From Planctomycetota bacterium (GTDB lineage Bacteria > Planctomycetota > UBA1135 > UBA2386): DNA of 64,000 bases. The notes under the pieces were generated by a model. It was given only the letters and a program-made list of their open reading frames with translations, made no database searches and was not told the DNA's origin. A program made the position numbers and the translations under genes. Shown here piece after piece: positions 42,552-51,614 of the stretch (position 1 is the stretch's first letter; every line of letters starts with the position of its first letter). The stretch is taken from positions 248,001 to 312,000 of the forward strand of contig JACKIC010000004.1 in NCBI GenBank assembly GCA_020638655.1. Direction: 5' to 3'.

Positions 42552-43165
42552 TGCGGGTCGGAGGGCGTGAACAGGCCGCGCGCGGCGAGCAGGTCGTGCA
42601 CCGCGGCGACCGAGGCCGGCAGGTCCTGGTCGCCGGTGCGCAGGTGCAGGTCGGGCTTCTCGGGCGCTTCGTAGGGCGCGGAGATGCCCGTGAACTCGGC
42701 GATCTGGCCCGCGCGCGCCTTCTTGTAGAGGCCCTTGGGGTCGCGCGCCTCGCAGACCGCCAGCGGCGCGTCGACGAAGACCTCGACGAAGTCCGCGCCG
42801 ACGATGCGGCGCACCTGCTCGCGGTCGGCGCGGTAGGGCGAGATGAACGAGGTCAGCACCAGCACGCCGGCGTCGGCGAGCAGCGCCGCGACGTGGCCGA
42901 CGCGGCGGATGTTCTCGGTGCGGTCGGCCGCGCCGAAGCCGAGGTCGGCGCACAGGCCGTGGCGCACGTTGTCGCCGTCGAGCACGTAGGTCAGACGGCC
43001 GGCGGCGGCCAGACGCTCCTCGAGGTTGTGGGCCACGGTGGACTTGCCGGAGCCCGACAGGCCCGTGAACCAGACCACGGCGCCGCGCTGTCCGAGCAGC
43101 CGCTCGCGGTCGCCCCGGGTGATCGCGCCGGCGTGGCGCGTGATGTTGCGGGGGTGGTCGGTCAT
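42548..43165 (-). CDS. cysC: Adenylyl-sulfate (APS) kinase
   Basis: 205 aa. Complete set of APS kinase motifs: P-loop FTGLSGSGKSTVAHNLE, LDGDNVRHGLCADLGF, DRTENIRRVGHVA, TSFISPYRADRE, FVDAPLAVCEARDPKGLYKKARAG and TGISAPYEAPEKPDL. It phosphorylates APS to PAPS, the donor for sulfotransferases. It is the first gene of the sulfate-activation and exporter operon. A second APS kinase domain is fused in CysNC; this one is the more canonical of the two and probably does most of the work. Confidence 0.96.
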   Translation of the reverse strand: MTDHPRNITRHAGAITRGDRERLLGQRGAVVWFTGLSGSGKSTVAHNLEERLAAAGRLTYVLDGDNVRHGLCADLGFGAADRTENIRRVGHVAALLADAGVLVLTSFISPYRADREQVRRIVGADFVEVFVDAPLAVCEARDPKGLYKKARAGQIAEFTGISAPYEAPEKPDLHLRTGDQDLPASVAAVHDLLAARGLFTPSDPQ

Positions 43166-43617
43166 CGGCGGTCGGCGGCGAACAGGGTCGCGGTGGCGTC
43201 TTGGGCTGTCAATCGTCTTCCTCCGGCGCGCCGCCTGACCGCGGACGGGAAGTCGTCATCGCATGGCTGGGACAGCCGGCAAGCCGCGGTGCGAAGGCGG
43301 TCTCGGCCGCGCCGGTCCGCGATCAGGTGCGGCCGGAGTCAGTTCGGGCCAACCGCGCGTGAGCGGTCGATGAAGCTCACGCACTTCGCTCCCGCAGGCC
43401 ATGCCGTGGTGGCCCGCGTCGACGCCATGCGCTAGAACCTTCGCCTCGTTCTGCGCCGCGCAGCGCGGCGGTAGCCCGGCTGGCCGGCCCCTTCGTGGGA
43501 ATCGGTCTTCGCCTTCGCCCGCGGCCCGTCCCGTGCCGATGGTGCAAGGAGGTCGCGGCCCGCCGCCGACCCCCGCCAGCTCCAGCCACCTCACTCGACC
43601 AACCTCAGCATTCGGCC
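43166..43617. other. 452-base divergent promoter region between cysC and ugd
   Basis: No supported gene. It must hold promoters for the minus-strand sulfate operon and the plus-strand nucleotide-sugar operon. The clearest structure is an 8-bp perfect stem, GCGTGAGC at 43357-43364 with GCTCACGC at 43375-43382, and a 10-base loop. A purine-rich CAAGGAGG lies at about 43544, too far from the ugd ATG to be its ribosome site. Confidence 0.6.
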
Positions 43618-44934
43618 ATGAAGATCGCCGTCGTCGGCACTGGATATGTAGGCCTCGTCACGGGCTCTTGCCTTGCAGACGTCGGCATGGACGTGACCTG
43701 CGTCGACGTCAACGCCGAGAAGATCGCCAACCTCAAGAAGGGGGTCCTGCCGATCTACGAGCCGGGCCTCGAGGACATCGTCGAGCGCAACGTGGCCGCC
43801 GGCCGCCTGCACTTCACGACCGACCTCGCCGAGGCCGTCGTCGCTGCCGAGGCGGCGTTCATCGCGGTCGGCACGCCGCCCGGCGAGGACGGCAGCGCCG
43901 ACCTGCGCTACGTGCTCGCGGTCGCCAAGGAGATCGGCGAGCGCATGACCGACTACCTGGTCGTCATCACCAAGAGCACCGTGCCCGTGGGCACTGCCGA
44001 GAAGGTGCGGCGCGAACTCGCCGCGGCGCTGCAGGCGCGCGGCGCCGACATCCCCTACGACGTCGCCAGCAACCCCGAGTTCCTCAAGGAGGGCGCGGCG
44101 ATCGAGGACTTCATGAAGCCCGACCGCATCGTCTGCGGCGTGCAGAGCGCGCGCGCCCAGGAAGTGCTGACGCGCCTCTACAAGCCGTTCACGCTCAACG
44201 GTCACCCGGTCTACTTCATGGACGTGCCGTCGGCCGAGATGACCAAGTATGCGGCCAACGCGATGCTCGCCACGAAGATCAGCTTCATGAACGACATCGC
44301 CAACCTCTGCGAGGTGCTCGGCGCCGACGTCAACATGGTGCGCAAGGGCATCGGCAGCGACGCGCGTATCGGCAACCGCTTCATCTACCCGGGCATCGGC
44401 TACGGTGGCAGCTGCTTCCCCAAGGACGTCAAGGCGCTGGTGCGCACCGGCGCCGAGAACGGCTACGCGCTGCGCATCCTGCAGTCGGTCGAGGACGTCA
44501 ACGAGGACCAGAAGCACGTCATGGTCCGCAAGGTCAAGAAGCAGTTCGGCGACGACCTGCGCGGCAAGCACTTCGCGATGTGGGGGCTGAGCTTCAAGCC
44601 GGAGACCAACGACATGCGCGAGGCGCCGGCGCTGGTCATCTGCGAGGAGTTGCTGGCCGCGGGCGCGACCGTGGCGGCATACGACCCGGTCGCGATGGAG
44701 GAGAGCAAGCACATGATCGGCGACCGCATCGCCTACGCCAAGGACGCCTACGCGGCGCTGCCGGGCGCCGACGCGCTGCTGCTCGTCACCGAGTGGCGCG
44801 AGTTCCGCGTGCCCGACTGGAACAAGGTCGGCAAGCTGCTCAAGCAGAAGGTCGTCATCGACGGCCGCAACATCTACAGCGGCCCCGAGCTGCGCCAGAT
44901 GGGGTTCGCCTACGCCGGCATCGGCGTCCAATAG
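43618..44934 (+). CDS. ugd: UDP-glucose 6-dehydrogenase
   Basis: 438 aa from ATG 43618. NAD-binding MKIAVVGTGYVGLVTG, then PIYEPGL (48 on), KSTVPVGTAEKV, SNPEFLKEGAAIEDF and the catalytic cysteine C266 in GYGGSCFPKD; the C-terminal domain has WGLSFKPETNDMREAPA. It oxidises UDP-glucose twice to UDP-glucuronate, the substrate of the next gene. First gene of a plus-strand run (ugd, uxs, galE, glycosyltransferases) with gaps of 13-21 bases. It has no matching ribosome site close to the ATG. Confidence 0.97.
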   Translation: MKIAVVGTGYVGLVTGSCLADVGMDVTCVDVNAEKIANLKKGVLPIYEPGLEDIVERNVAAGRLHFTTDLAEAVVAAEAAFIAVGTPPGEDGSADLRYVLAVAKEIGERMTDYLVVITKSTVPVGTAEKVRRELAAALQARGADIPYDVASNPEFLKEGAAIEDFMKPDRIVCGVQSARAQEVLTRLYKPFTLNGHPVYFMDVPSAEMTKYAANAMLATKISFMNDIANLCEVLGADVNMVRKGIGSDARIGNRFIYPGIGYGGSCFPKDVKALVRTGAENGYALRILQSVEDVNEDQKHVMVRKVKKQFGDDLRGKHFAMWGLSFKPETNDMREAPALVICEELLAAGATVAAYDPVAMEESKHMIGDRIAYAKDAYAALPGADALLLVTEWREFRVPDWNKVGKLLKQKVVIDGRNIYSGPELRQMGFAYAGIGVQ

Positions 44935-44955
44935 CCGCAATCAGCAACACCGCAC

Positions 44956-45942
<987 letters not shown>

Positions 45943-45955
45943 GCGCCAGTCGGCA

Positions 45956-46996
45956 ATGGCTACGGCAATGAAGAAGGTCCTCGTCACCGGCGGTCTGGGT
46001 TTCATCGGTTCGCACACCGCCGTCGAACTGCTCGGCCGCGGCTACGAGGCCGTGATCGCCGACAACCTCAGCAATACGCGCGCCGCCGTACTGGACGGCA
46101 TCGAGGCGATCGCTGGCGTCAGGCCGTCGTGGGTAGACGTGGATCTCGCCGACCCGACGGCGTGCCGCGCGTTCCTGGCCCGCCACGGCGACCTCGCCGG
46201 CATCATCCACTTCGCCGCGCACAAGGCCGTCGGCGAGTCGGTGCAGAAGCCGCTGCAGTACTACCTGAACAACCTGGGCTCGCTGGCCCTGTTGCTCGAG
46301 CACGTCGCCGCACACCCCGCGTGCGGCTTCATCTTCAGCTCGTCGTGCACCGTCTACGGCCAGGCCGACGAGCTGCCGATCCGCGAGGACGCGCCGATCA
46401 AGCCCGCGGAGTCGCCCTACGGCAACACCAAGCAGGTCGGCGAGGAGGTGCTGCGCGACGCCGCGCGCGCCCACGATTTCAAGGCGATCGCGCTGCGCTA
46501 CTTCAACCCGATCGGCGCGCACCCCAGCGCCCGCATCGGCGAGCTGCCGCTCGGCGTGCCGCAGAACCTGGTGCCGTTCATCACCCAGAGCGCCGCCGGC
46601 CTGCGCGGCCCGCTCAAGGTGTTCGGCAACGACTACCCGACGCGCGACGGCACCTGCGTACGCGACTACATCCACGTCGTCGACGTCGCGCTGGCCCACA
46701 TCTACGCGCTCGAGCGCCTGCTCGACGGCGCCACCGCCGCGCCCGTCGAGGTGTTCAACCTCGGCACCGGCACCGGCTCGACCGTGCTCGAGGTGATCGC
46801 CGCGTTCGAGCGGGCGACGGGCAAGAGGCTCGCCTACGACTTCGCACCGCGGCGGCCCGGCGACGTGATCGCGGCCTATGCCGACACCGCCAAGGCCAGC
46901 CGCGAGTTGGGTTGGAAGGCAGAGCGGTCGCTCGAGCAGTCGATGGGCGACGCATGGCGCTGGCAAGAGGCGCTCGGTGCCGACGAAGGGGTTTGA
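45956..46996 (+). CDS. galE: UDP-glucose 4-epimerase
   Basis: 346 aa. A start at the ATG 12 bases further on (MKKVLVTGG) is also possible. GxxGxxG loop TGGLGFIGSH, FAAHKAVGESVQKPLQYY, SSSCTVYGQ, catalytic YGNTK (Y155, K159), RYFNPIGAHPSARIGE and RDGTCVRDYIHVVDVA: all standard for GalE. It interconverts UDP-glucose and UDP-galactose, or the GlcNAc/GalNAc pair. Third of the nucleotide-sugar genes; the glycosyltransferase starts five bases after its stop. Confidence 0.95.
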   Translation: MATAMKKVLVTGGLGFIGSHTAVELLGRGYEAVIADNLSNTRAAVLDGIEAIAGVRPSWVDVDLADPTACRAFLARHGDLAGIIHFAAHKAVGESVQKPLQYYLNNLGSLALLLEHVAAHPACGFIFSSSCTVYGQADELPIREDAPIKPAESPYGNTKQVGEEVLRDAARAHDFKAIALRYFNPIGAHPSARIGELPLGVPQNLVPFITQSAAGLRGPLKVFGNDYPTRDGTCVRDYIHVVDVALAHIYALERLLDGATAAPVEVFNLGTGTGSTVLEVIAAFERATGKRLAYDFAPRRPGDVIAAYADTAKASRELGWKAERSLEQSMGDAWRWQEALGADEGV

Positions 46997-47001
46997 CTGC
47001 C

Positions 47002-48402
47002 GTGCGTATCGCGATCCTGTCCTACGAGTACCCGCCCGACACGGGCTACGGTGGCATCGGCACCTACAGCTACTACCAGGCGCGCGCGCTGGCAAAGCTC
47101 GGTCACGACGTGCATGTCTTCGCCGGCGCGACGCGGGACGGCGTCTGGCATTCCGAGCACGAGGGGGTCAAGGTCACCCGAATCAAGCGCGAGGGCTGGC
47201 TCGATCGTCTGCTCGGAGATGCGAAGAAGATGCGCGCCTGGTGGTTCCAGAACCGCGTGACGACGGCCTACAACGCCTACCGCGTGTTGCAGCGAGAGCA
47301 CGACAGGAAGCCGTTCGACTTCGTCGAGGCGCCCGAGTGCGGCGCCGACGCGATGGTGGCGAGTTCGTTCATGCGGGTGCCGATGGCGATCAAGTTCCAC
47401 TCTCCGGCACGCCTGATCATGAACATCTATGACGTGCCGAAGATGGATCGCGAGCTGACCTCGTTTGCGGAACAGCTCGGCATCAACCAGGTCGAGGTGC
47501 TGACCTCTTGCAGCCGGTTCCTTGCCGATGAGGTCGCGACGAAGATGGGCGAGCAGAAGCCGATCCACGTCGTTCCCAATGGTATCGACGTGCCCTTGTT
47601 CGATCGCGATGAGGGCATCGACGTGCACGAACGCTTCGGACTGCCCCGCGACAAGCAGTTGATCTTCTTCGCCAACCGCATGGAGGAGCGCAAGGGTGTG
47701 CACATCCTCAAGGCGATGGTCGAGCAGACACTGGCGGAGTATCCGCAGATCGCGTTCGTCTTCGCCGGTCGCGACCTCTTCGGCTGGATGGAGAAGCGGA
47801 TCCTGCCTTGGGTCAAGGATCACGGTCTGCAGGACCGGTTCTTCTACCTCGGCCACCTCGACCTTCCGTCGGTGCGCGCATGTCTCAAGGCGAGCAGTAT
47901 CTTCCTGATCCCGAGCCTGTGGGAGAACTGTCCCTACTCCTGCATCGAAGCGATGACCGCGGGTCTCGCGATCGTGTCGTCGGATTGCGGCGGCATGCCC
48001 GAGCTGATCGAGGATCGGCGCACCGGATTGCTGGCGAGGAACGGTGATCCCGCGTCGTTCGTGGCTGCGCTCAGGGAGATGATCGAGGACGACGGGCTGC
48101 GTGAGCGGTGCGGCGCTGCGGCACGAGTCGAAGTCGAGACGCGGCTCACCGACATCGCGATCGCGCAGCGCTCGATCGATATCTACCAGGGCTGGATCGA
48201 CGGGCAGCCGGTGGCGACCGAAACGCAGCGCGACCGTATCGAGCGTTACCTCGCCACCCGGGCGAGCGGTGACGACGTCGGCGCGCTCAAGGCCAAGATC
48301 TCCTCGCTGGAGCTGGATCTCGCGGAGTTGAAGACTCGGCCGGAGTGGCGCTGGGGCGCGGCATTGCGCAAGTTCACGACCCTCGGACGCCGTCGAAAGT
48401 GA
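47002..48402 (+). CDS. Glycosyltransferase family 4 protein
   Basis: 466 aa from GTG 47002 (MRIAILSYEYPPDTGYGGIGTY). GT-B fold with the GGIGTY acceptor loop, CSRFLADEV, IHVVPNGIDVPLFD, LIFFANRMEERKGVHIL, and SLWENCPYSCIEAMTAGLAIVSSDCGGMPELI covering the EX7E donor site. The final 50 residues are charged and helical (LKAKISSLELDLAELK), likely coiled coil. From here to about 51400 the codons use visibly more A and T at third positions than the ugd-galE genes, hinting at separate origin. Its stop overlaps the next start (GTGA). Confidence 0.9.
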   Translation: MRIAILSYEYPPDTGYGGIGTYSYYQARALAKLGHDVHVFAGATRDGVWHSEHEGVKVTRIKREGWLDRLLGDAKKMRAWWFQNRVTTAYNAYRVLQREHDRKPFDFVEAPECGADAMVASSFMRVPMAIKFHSPARLIMNIYDVPKMDRELTSFAEQLGINQVEVLTSCSRFLADEVATKMGEQKPIHVVPNGIDVPLFDRDEGIDVHERFGLPRDKQLIFFANRMEERKGVHILKAMVEQTLAEYPQIAFVFAGRDLFGWMEKRILPWVKDHGLQDRFFYLGHLDLPSVRACLKASSIFLIPSLWENCPYSCIEAMTAGLAIVSSDCGGMPELIEDRRTGLLARNGDPASFVAALREMIEDDGLRERCGAAARVEVETRLTDIAIAQRSIDIYQGWIDGQPVATETQRDRIERYLATRASGDDVGALKAKISSLELDLAELKTRPEWRWGAALRKFTTLGRRRK

Positions 48403-49118
48403 GTCTTTCCATGGCTCGTCTCCGAGAGAGTTCCCGTCGGCACCGGATGGCCATGGTGGCCACCCATGACCACCCTTGGTCGGTGAGGGCGGACGATGCC
48501 GCTGAACTCAGGCGCCTGGCAGGGGCCGTCGATGCTGACGCGCAGACTCTCTACTCGAGCGTGCCCGACCCGAGGCTGATCGACAACGATCTCCGGCCGT
48601 TGGTCGGCACGGGAGTCCTCGTGCCCAGGCTGCCGGGTGGGGGAGCGGGCGATGCAGAGCACTTCGAGCGCAGTAGCCCCTCGGTCTACCGTCAGGTGGT
48701 CGAGGATGCGGCGATCGACCTCGGTCTCACGGTGGAAGAATGCGTCGCTTCCGAGCACTTCCAGACCGCATGCAGCTACGCCCGTTGGATGCAGGCATGG
48801 GGTTGCGATCTGGTGTTCGCCCACGGGGTCGGGAATCACGCTTTCATTGCGTGGGTGGCCGCTCGATTGCTCGGGGTTGCCTGTGCTCTTCGGCTCGGCC
48901 GAGCATGGCAGTGTGACGAGTTGTCCTTCGTGGTTCCTCGCGTCCTCGATCTACCGCTCTCGAGGCTGATCATCCAGGATGATCACGTTGCGCCGATGAT
49001 GCGGTGTCACGGAGAGAGCGTGCAAGACCGGGTCGTCGCCTGGGACGGAGTTGGCGACATCGCGGTTTCGGCGACAGGATCACGGATCCGATGTCCATCC
49101 CCATCCTTTCATTCGTGA
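48399..49118 (+). CDS. Unrecognised protein between two glycosyltransferases
   Basis: 239 aa from the GTG at 48399, whose GTGA overlaps the previous stop; ATG 48411 is an alternative. The stop overlaps the next start in the same way, so three genes are coupled. The middle part (DLVFAHGVGNHAFIAWVAARLLGVACALRL, then LSRLIIQDDHVAP) recalls the N-terminal half of GT-B enzymes, but no donor-binding half follows. It could be a truncated transferase, an acceptor-binding partner of the next protein, or a new family. The codon pattern matches the AT-leaning neighbours. Confidence 0.6.
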   Translation: MSLSMARLRESSRRHRMAMVATHDHPWSVRADDAAELRRLAGAVDADAQTLYSSVPDPRLIDNDLRPLVGTGVLVPRLPGGGAGDAEHFERSSPSVYRQVVEDAAIDLGLTVEECVASEHFQTACSYARWMQAWGCDLVFAHGVGNHAFIAWVAARLLGVACALRLGRAWQCDELSFVVPRVLDLPLSRLIIQDDHVAPMMRCHGESVQDRVVAWDGVGDIAVSATGSRIRCPSPSFHS

Positions 49119-51373
49119 GAATCTGCTTCGTCAGCAAGGAGTGCGCCGGACTCCGTGGTGGGGGCATCGGCACCTACATCGCAGAGGCCGGTAAGGCCCT
49201 TCGAGCGCATGGCCACGAGGCGTGGCTGATCACCTACGCGGAGGAGTCCGACCGCGCTGCCTTGGCCACCTTGCCGTTCGATCGGGTTCTGGTTGCAGGG
49301 GACGGCGTGTCGGCTGCGGCGCGCAAGTACCTGTTCCATGCCCAGCCGCACTACGGCTACTCCTACCTCGTCCATCAGACTCTGCAGGCAATCGGCGAGA
49401 AGTTCGACTACATCGAGTTCGCCGACTACGAGGCCGAGGGGCTCGTCGCGTTTCAGGAGCAGCGTCTGTTCGGTACCTACGGCGACACTGTGCTGGGGTT
49501 GATGCTGCACTCCCCGACGTGGGAGTGCTTTGCATACGGCGGGCAAGCGCACCTGGCGAACCTGCACATTCGCGAGACCTGCAATATCGAGGAGGAGGCG
49601 ATTCGTATCGCGCCGATGATCAACAGCTCGTCCCAGTGGCTGCGCGATCAGACGCTCGGCCGGCTGGGTCTCGAACGTGACGTCGCCGTCATCCGCTACC
49701 CGATGGCGCTCGACACGGCGGCCCCGCGCCCGGTTGCGCCCCGATCCTCGCTGGCAGAGCTCGACATCCTGTGCCACGTGCGCATCGAGCCTGGGAAGGG
49801 GGTCGAGGAACTGCTCGATGCGTTTCGCGAGTTGCCAGAGTGTCGGCTGCGCCTGATCGGCGGTGACGTTCCCTACTCTCCCTTGGGGAAGTCGTTCCGC
49901 GACCATGTCATGCGGCGGGCCCCGGCGAACGTCGAGTTCTTGGAGCCGATGCCGCGTCCGCACCTGCTCGAACTCATCGCTCACGCGGACGTTTGTGTGT
50001 TTCCCTCACGCTTCGAGAACTTGCCCAACACCTGCATCGAGGCAATGGCCGCCGGTCGAGTCGTCATTGGCAGCCACCACGGGGGCATGGATGAGATGCT
50101 CGAAGACGGTGTCTCGGGATTCCTTGTCGATGGGCGCTCGAGTCGCGACATCGTTCGCGTCTTCCGGCAAGACCTGCAGCGATCTCTCGGGCGTCTCGGC
50201 GAGATCGGCGCCGCAGCTGCCCGGAGGAGCCGCGAGTTCTCCGATCAGCGACGCTACTGCGAGGCGGTGCAATCTCGCCTCCGCAACTTCCTCGCCAACC
50301 GCGTCTCGCGCGAAGAGATCGATCGAGAGGCTCACAAGGTCTCGGTGGTCATTCCATTCTACAAGGACCGGGCCACGGTCGACGAGGCTGTGGACTCTGC
50401 GTGTGGCCAGACGCACCGGAACCTCGAGATCCTCATCGTCAATGATGGTTCTCCGCTCGCGGATGCCGCGGAGATCCTGGCGCGGCAACGTGCAAAAGAC
50501 CCGCGCATTCGGATCCTGGACAAACCCAATGGCGGGCTCGGCTCGGCGAGAAACCACGGGATCGACAATGCTACCGGCGAGTTCCTGTTGTTCTGCGACG
50601 CGGACAACGTGCTGCGCCCGGACTACGCCGCCGTTGGTGTCGACGTGCTGGTCAGGCATCCTGATTCGCACTTCGTCACCCCGCACGCGCGCTTCTTCGA
50701 GCACAACTCGGGGCGTGAGATCGGGGTGTACAACGCGCTGCCGTTCGATCGAAGTGCAGGCCTGCTGATCAACCGGTTCGGCGATGCCGGCGCGTTCTTT
50801 CGCCGTGAGGTGTTCACCGATCACGGGTTGAGATACGACGAGGTCCTGATCAGCTACGAAGATTGGGCGCTCTGGATGGACCTCGCCGCGCGCGGTCTGG
50901 GTGGAGAGCGCGTGCCGCGTGAACTGTACGACTATCGCGTGCGCCCGGACTCGATGATGCAGGTGAATGGCCTCCCCAATCATCCGGCATTGCTCGGGTG
51001 GTTGATCCAGAACCACTTTCCGGGGGCGACGCAGCAGGAGCGCGACATCCTGACCACCATCTTCCAGGTTGCCGGGCAGTCGATCGCGCGGGTCACCTTC
51101 GGCCACCCTGACGGCAGCCCGATTCGCACGCCCGAGGCGAGGTCGGATGCCCGCTCGGGAGCTGCCACCGGGTTGTCGGCTGCGGTCGAGGCCCCGCCGC
51201 AAGGCGTCGCTGAGGCATGGGCCAGTCATTGCCCGCCCCCGGCGTATCCGCTGCGCTACAAGTGTGTCGACGAGCTCTCGCGCCTGTCGCGGAAGGTGCC
51301 GGGCCTGAATGCGCTGATGCGCGCCACGCTCGGCGCCGTCTTCAAGCTCGGCCGGGTCTTCAAGCGCCGCTGA
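49115..51373 (+). CDS. Bifunctional GT4 - GT2 glycosyltransferase
   Basis: 752 aa from GTG 49115 (MRICFVSKECAGLRGGGIGTY), chosen because it overlaps the previous stop by GTGA; ATG 49091 is in frame upstream. Residues 1-400 are GT-B: DILCHVRIEPGKGVEELLDAF, FPSRFENLPNTCIEAMAAGRVVIGS. Residues 407-640 are GT2: KVSVVIPFYKDRATVDEAVDSA, LIVNDGSPLADAAEIL, LLFCDADNVLRPDYA (DAD), ISYEDWALWMDLAARG. A 110-residue tail ends in a basic amphipathic stretch (ALMRATLGAVFKLGRVFKRR). Two transfers in one chain suggest it builds a disaccharide unit of the repeat. Confidence 0.88.
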   Translation: MRICFVSKECAGLRGGGIGTYIAEAGKALRAHGHEAWLITYAEESDRAALATLPFDRVLVAGDGVSAAARKYLFHAQPHYGYSYLVHQTLQAIGEKFDYIEFADYEAEGLVAFQEQRLFGTYGDTVLGLMLHSPTWECFAYGGQAHLANLHIRETCNIEEEAIRIAPMINSSSQWLRDQTLGRLGLERDVAVIRYPMALDTAAPRPVAPRSSLAELDILCHVRIEPGKGVEELLDAFRELPECRLRLIGGDVPYSPLGKSFRDHVMRRAPANVEFLEPMPRPHLLELIAHADVCVFPSRFENLPNTCIEAMAAGRVVIGSHHGGMDEMLEDGVSGFLVDGRSSRDIVRVFRQDLQRSLGRLGEIGAAAARRSREFSDQRRYCEAVQSRLRNFLANRVSREEIDREAHKVSVVIPFYKDRATVDEAVDSACGQTHRNLEILIVNDGSPLADAAEILARQRAKDPRIRILDKPNGGLGSARNHGIDNATGEFLLFCDADNVLRPDYAAVGVDVLVRHPDSHFVTPHARFFEHNSGREIGVYNALPFDRSAGLLINRFGDAGAFFRREVFTDHGLRYDEVLISYEDWALWMDLAARGLGGERVPRELYDYRVRPDSMMQVNGLPNHPALLGWLIQNHFPGATQQERDILTTIFQVAGQSIARVTFGHPDGSPIRTPEARSDARSGAATGLSAAVEAPPQGVAEAWASHCPPPAYPLRYKCVDELSRLSRKVPGLNALMRATLGAVFKLGRVFKRR

Positions 51374-51374
51374 G

Positions 51375-51524
51375 TCAGACTGGCGCGCCGCGGTACGTTC
51401 GGGTGAACGAGTCGTAGTTCCGTCCGATCTCGCTCGGCGCACGTACCTGCAATCGGGCGAACCATTGCTCGGTGCCCGAGTGGCAGTCCGGGAAGAACTG
51501 ATGGATGACGGAGAGCAGACGCAT
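51375..51524 (-). pseudogene. Internally deleted glycosyltransferase relic A
   Basis: A 49-residue open frame starting MRLLSVIHQFFPDCHSGTEQ, which is the standard N-terminus of GT4-like enzymes of the HQFxPxxxxGTEQ kind. It runs after only about 27 residues into what looks like a C-terminal tail (GRNYDSFTRTYRGAPV) and stops. An enzyme of this type should be 350 residues or more. The simplest reading is a large in-frame internal deletion. Its stop lies two bases from the end of the convergent GT4-GT2 gene. A genuine small protein is less likely. Confidence 0.55.
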
Positions 51525-51614
51525 GGGTTGGCGGAGCTGGAGGCTACTCGCGACCCGGCCGCGGCACGAGTCTCGGCTGGCGCCGCGCGACCTGCATCGG
51601 CAACATCCTCCTCC

